NCBI RefSeq assembly: GCF_003050835.1
Contig: NZ_QAOJ01000002.1
Location: forward strand, 186,001-250,000
Direction: 5' to 3'
DNA length: 64,000 nucleotides
Source: Pseudomonas sp. GV071
Lineage (GTDB): Bacteria; Pseudomonadota; Gammaproteobacteria; Pseudomonadales; Pseudomonadaceae
Part shown: piece after piece, positions 61,217-64,000 of the stretch
Layout of the letters: each line of letters opens with the position of its first letter
Position numbering within the stretch: position 1 is the stretch's first letter
The notes under the pieces: generated by a model
The model's input: only the letters and a program-made list of their open reading frames with translations
What the model was told of the DNA's origin: nothing
Database searches by the model: none
Translations under genes and position numbers: made by a program

Positions 61217-62050
61217 ATGCTGACCTTAAAGCAATCCCGGCGCCTGCACAGCGTGGTGGTAGGCACCTTGTCCTGGGCCGTGGCGCTGCTGATCTTCTTC
61301 CCGATCTTCTGGATGATCCTCACCAGCTTCAAGACCGAGATGGACGCCATCGCCACGCCGCCGCAGCTGTTCTTTATGCCGACGCTGGAGAACTACCTGC
61401 ACATCAACGAGCGCAGCGACTACTTCAGCTTTGCCTGGAACTCGGTGCTGATCTCGTTCTCCGCCACCCTGCTGTGCATGCTCATCGCGGTACCGGCGGC
61501 CTACTCCATGGCCTTCCATGAAAGCCGCCACACCAAACGCACGCTGCTGTGGATGCTGTCGACCAAAATGCTGCCGCCGGTGGGCGTGTTGATGCCGATC
61601 TACCTGCTGTGCAAAAGCATGGGCCTGCTCGATTCACGCCTGGCGCTGATCGTGATCTACACCCTGATCAACCTGCCGATCGTGGTGTGGATGGTGTACA
61701 CCTACTTCAAGGATATTCCCGTGGATATCCTTGAAGCCGCCCGCCTGGACGGCGCCACCACCTTCCAGGAAATTGGCCGTGTGCTGTTGCCGATTGCCCG
61801 AGGCGGCCTGGCCTCGACCATGCTGCTGTCGCTGATCCTCTGTTGGAACGAGGCATTCTGGTCCCTCAACCTGACCTCTTCCGCCGCTGCCCCGCTGACC
61901 GCACTGGTGGCCTCCTACTCCAGCCCCGAAGGGCTGTTCTGGGCCAAGTTGTCCGCCGTCTCCACCCTCGCCTGCGCCCCCATTCTGATTTTTGGCTGGA
62001 TCAGCCAGAAGCAACTGGTGCGTGGCCTGTCTTTTGGTGCCGTGAAATGA
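61217..62050 (+). CDS. mtlG: Mannitol ABC transporter permease
   Basis: The 277-residue protein is a MalG-type permease with six membrane segments and the EAA loop DILEAARLDGATTFQEIGRV. AAAGGAGCC lies before the ATG. It pairs with MtlF. Confidence 0.94.
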   Translation: MLTLKQSRRLHSVVVGTLSWAVALLIFFPIFWMILTSFKTEMDAIATPPQLFFMPTLENYLHINERSDYFSFAWNSVLISFSATLLCMLIAVPAAYSMAFHESRHTKRTLLWMLSTKMLPPVGVLMPIYLLCKSMGLLDSRLALIVIYTLINLPIVVWMVYTYFKDIPVDILEAARLDGATTFQEIGRVLLPIARGGLASTMLLSLILCWNEAFWSLNLTSSAAAPLTALVASYSSPEGLFWAKLSAVSTLACAPILIFGWISQKQLVRGLSFGAVK

Positions 62051-62077
62051 CCGGCCGCGTATTCAAGGAGTGCTCCC

Positions 62078-63187
62078 ATGGCTGATCTCAGCATTCGCAA
62101 TTTGCAGAAAGGCTTCGATGGCCACGCCATCATTCAGGGCATTGACCTGGATGTGCGCGACCGCGAATTCGTGGTGTTCGTTGGCCCGTCGGGCTGCGGC
62201 AAATCCACCCTGCTGCGCCTGATCGCCGGCCTGGAAGAAGTCACCAGCGGCACCATCGCCCTGGATGGCAAGGACATCACCGACCTGGCGCCGGCCAAGC
62301 GCGACCTGGCCATGGTGTTCCAGACCTACGCGCTGTACCCGCACATGACCGTACGCAAAAACCTGTCGTTTGCCCTCGACCTGGCGCGGGTCGACAAGGA
62401 CACGGTGAAGGCCAAGGTCGACAACGCCGCGCGCATTCTCGAACTGGAGCGCCTGCTGGAGCGCAAGCCCAAGCAGCTCTCCGGTGGCCAGCGTCAGCGG
62501 GTGGCGATTGGTCGGGCGATTGTGCGCAACCCGAAGATCTTTCTCTTCGATGAACCGCTGTCCAACCTCGACGCCGCCTTGCGCGTGCAGACCCGCCTGG
62601 AACTGGCGCGTCTGCATAAAGAGCTGAAGGCGACGATGATTTACGTCACCCACGACCAAGTCGAAGCCATGACCCTGGCCGATAAGGTGGTGGTGCTCAA
62701 CGGCGGGCGTGTCGAGCAGGTGGGTTCGCCGCTGGAGCTGTACAACCACCCGGCCAACCTGTTTGTCGCCGGCTTTCTCGGCACGCCGAAGATGGGCTTT
62801 TTGCGCGGCACGGTGGGCGGTGTGGATGGCAGCAGCTGCGAAGTCCAGCTCGATGCCGGCGCCAACCTGCACTTGCCGCGGGTAGCCTGCGGGCAGACGC
62901 CGGGCGCCAGCGTGACCCTCGGCGTGCGCCCGGAGCATTTCAATATCGTGCCGGCCGGCGAAGGCCAATTGCAGGTGATCGCCGATGTCAGCGAACGGCT
63001 GGGCAGCGACACCTATTGCCACGTGCGTACCGCCTCCGGCGAGAACCTGACCATCCGCGTGCGCGGCGACTTCGCCCCGGCCTATGGCCAGCCGCTGGAG
63101 CTGGCCTTCGACACCGCCCATTGCCACCTCTTCGATGCCGCAGGCGTTGCCATTGATAAACGCAGCGCTGCCGAGCAGGCCGCGTAA
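62078..63187 (+). CDS. mtlK: Mannitol ABC transporter ATP-binding protein
   Basis: The 369-residue protein is a MalK-type ATPase: Walker A GPSGCGKST (about 37-45), signature LSGGQRQRV, Walker B IFLFDEPLSNLD, switch His in YVTHDQVEA, and a C-terminal TOBE/OB regulatory domain from about 240. AAGGAGTGCTCCC precedes the ATG. mtlD follows nine bases after its stop. Confidence 0.95.
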   Translation: MADLSIRNLQKGFDGHAIIQGIDLDVRDREFVVFVGPSGCGKSTLLRLIAGLEEVTSGTIALDGKDITDLAPAKRDLAMVFQTYALYPHMTVRKNLSFALDLARVDKDTVKAKVDNAARILELERLLERKPKQLSGGQRQRVAIGRAIVRNPKIFLFDEPLSNLDAALRVQTRLELARLHKELKATMIYVTHDQVEAMTLADKVVVLNGGRVEQVGSPLELYNHPANLFVAGFLGTPKMGFLRGTVGGVDGSSCEVQLDAGANLHLPRVACGQTPGASVTLGVRPEHFNIVPAGEGQLQVIADVSERLGSDTYCHVRTASGENLTIRVRGDFAPAYGQPLELAFDTAHCHLFDAAGVAIDKRSAAEQAA

Positions 63188-63196
63188 GGATTTTTT

Positions 63197-64000
63197 ATGA
63201 AGCTCAACCGCTCCAACCTGACCCGCCTGGTGCCCTATATCGCTCTGCCCGCCTATGACCTCGGCGCACGAACGCAAGGCATTGCCCACATCGGCGTCGG
63301 CGGTTTTCACCGCGCCCACCAGGCGATCTACACCGAAGCCTTGCAGAACCAGGGCAAGGATCTGGACTGGGGCATCTGCGGCGTCGGCCTGCGCAGCGAA
63401 GACCGCGCGATGCGCGATGCCCTGGCCAGCCAGGACTACCTGTATACCCAGGTGGAACTGGGCGACACGCCGGATCTGGAAGTGCGCATCGTCGGCGTGA
63501 TCGGCGCGATGCTGCTGGCCGAAGACTCGGCCCAGGCGCTGATCGACAAACTGGCCGAGCCGGCGATTCGCATCGTGTCGTTGACCATTACCGAAGGCGG
63601 CTACTGCATCGATGACGCCAGCGGCGAATTCCTCGCCGAGCTGCCGGCCATCCAGCACGACCTGGCCAACCCGCAGGCGCCAAAAACCGTGTTCGGTTTT
63701 CTGTGTGCCGCCCTGGCCAAACGCCGCGCCGCTGGCACGGCGGCGTTTACCCTGATGTCGTGCGATAACCTGCCGCACAACGGCGCGGTGACCCGCAAGG
63801 CGCTGCTCAGCTATGCGCGCCTGGCCGATGCCGACCTGGCGCTGTGGATCGAAGACAACGTCAGCTTTCCCAATGCCATGGTCGACCGCATTACGCCAAT
63901 GACCAGTGACGCCCACCGCCAGCAATTGGCCCGCGAGCATGGCGTCGACGATGCCTGGCCAGTGGTGTGCGAGCCGTTCCTGCAATGGGTGCTGGAAGAC
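63197..64000 (+). CDS. mtlD: Mannitol 2-dehydrogenase, 5' part (cut by the window end)
   Basis: MtlD oxidises mannitol to fructose with NAD+. Only the first 268 codons are inside the window; there is no stop before base 64000. The N-terminal dinucleotide region reads IAHIGVGGFHRAHQA and the catalytic-region segment LMSCDNLPHNG is visible. The ATG follows AAGGATTTTTT with a good ribosome site. mtlY and mtlZ would be expected to follow outside the window. Confidence 0.94.
   Translation, partial: MKLNRSNLTRLVPYIALPAYDLGARTQGIAHIGVGGFHRAHQAIYTEALQNQGKDLDWGICGVGLRSEDRAMRDALASQDYLYTQVELGDTPDLEVRIVGVIGAMLLAEDSAQALIDKLAEPAIRIVSLTITEGGYCIDDASGEFLAELPAIQHDLANPQAPKTVFGFLCAALAKRRAAGTAAFTLMSCDNLPHNGAVTRKALLSYARLADADLALWIEDNVSFPNAMVDRITPMTSDAHRQQLAREHGVDDAWPVVCEPFLQWVLED

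Noticed and set aside
62063..63985. A 640-codon minus-strand frame opposite mtlK and mtlD
   Set aside because: Antisense artefact; mtlK and the mtlD start are certain on the + strand.

Overview
The window looks like a piece of Pseudomonas chromosome, most likely the P. fluorescens/P. putida side of the genus. Support comes from GC-rich coding sequence, Pseudomonas-specific genes (crc, the 465-residue AlgC catalytic unit with a long N-terminal extension, trpI divergent from trpBA, mtlR-mtlEFGKD), short palindromic repeats of the Pseudomonas REP type between genes, and gene order that matches known pseudomonad blocks. I see no phage, plasmid, IS transposase, CRISPR array, tRNA or rRNA. This is mainly core genome, and I do not claim a new multi-gene system.

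Layout. Bases 1-8.1 kb hold thrB, the zinc-uptake locus (znuA divergent from zur-znuC-znuB around a Zur-type palindrome), a lipoprotein and the methionine importer metNIQ. Bases 8.2-25.5 kb hold rpmBG, a peptide-binding protein, radC, coaBC, dut, algC, argB, pyrE, crc, rph, a YicC gene, gmk, rpoZ, spoT and ridA. This block is nucleotide, cofactor and translation housekeeping plus two global regulators: Crc for catabolite repression and SpoT for (p)ppGpp. Bases 25.5-35 kb hold a LysE-type exporter, an AraC regulator with an epimerase, exbB-exbD-tonB, oxyR, recG and a YbaK-HDOD fusion.

Bases 35-45.6 kb hold a LysR gene, a large chemoreceptor, trpBA/trpI, three small stress or unknown proteins (DUF883, dodecin, DUF1161), a luciferase-like oxidoreductase, osmC and a cation/proton antiporter. 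Bases 45.7-57.7 kb hold two sister lipoproteins, a predicted aminopeptidase, a second DUF1161 gene, a HAD phosphatase, a LysR/SDR divergent pair, a gamma-carbonic-anhydrase-like protein, prlC-yheV-DUF1835, an AraC/SBF-transporter divergent pair, and a radical SAM gene behind a near-consensus LexA box. From 57.7 kb to the end lies the mannitol locus mtlR-mtlE-mtlF-mtlG-mtlK-mtlD; mtlD is cut by the window edge.

The points most worth following are: the SOS-box radical SAM protein, which is SplB-like; the membrane-anchored N-terminal half of AlgC; genes whose stop codons lie inside palindromic repeats (trpI, the antiporter, the gamma-CA gene); at least four kinds of palindromic repeat, concentrated at 38-55 kb; AANAANAA-type Crc/Hfq motifs in the mtlE and chemoreceptor leaders; and the direct-repeat operator in the LysR/SDR intergenic region.
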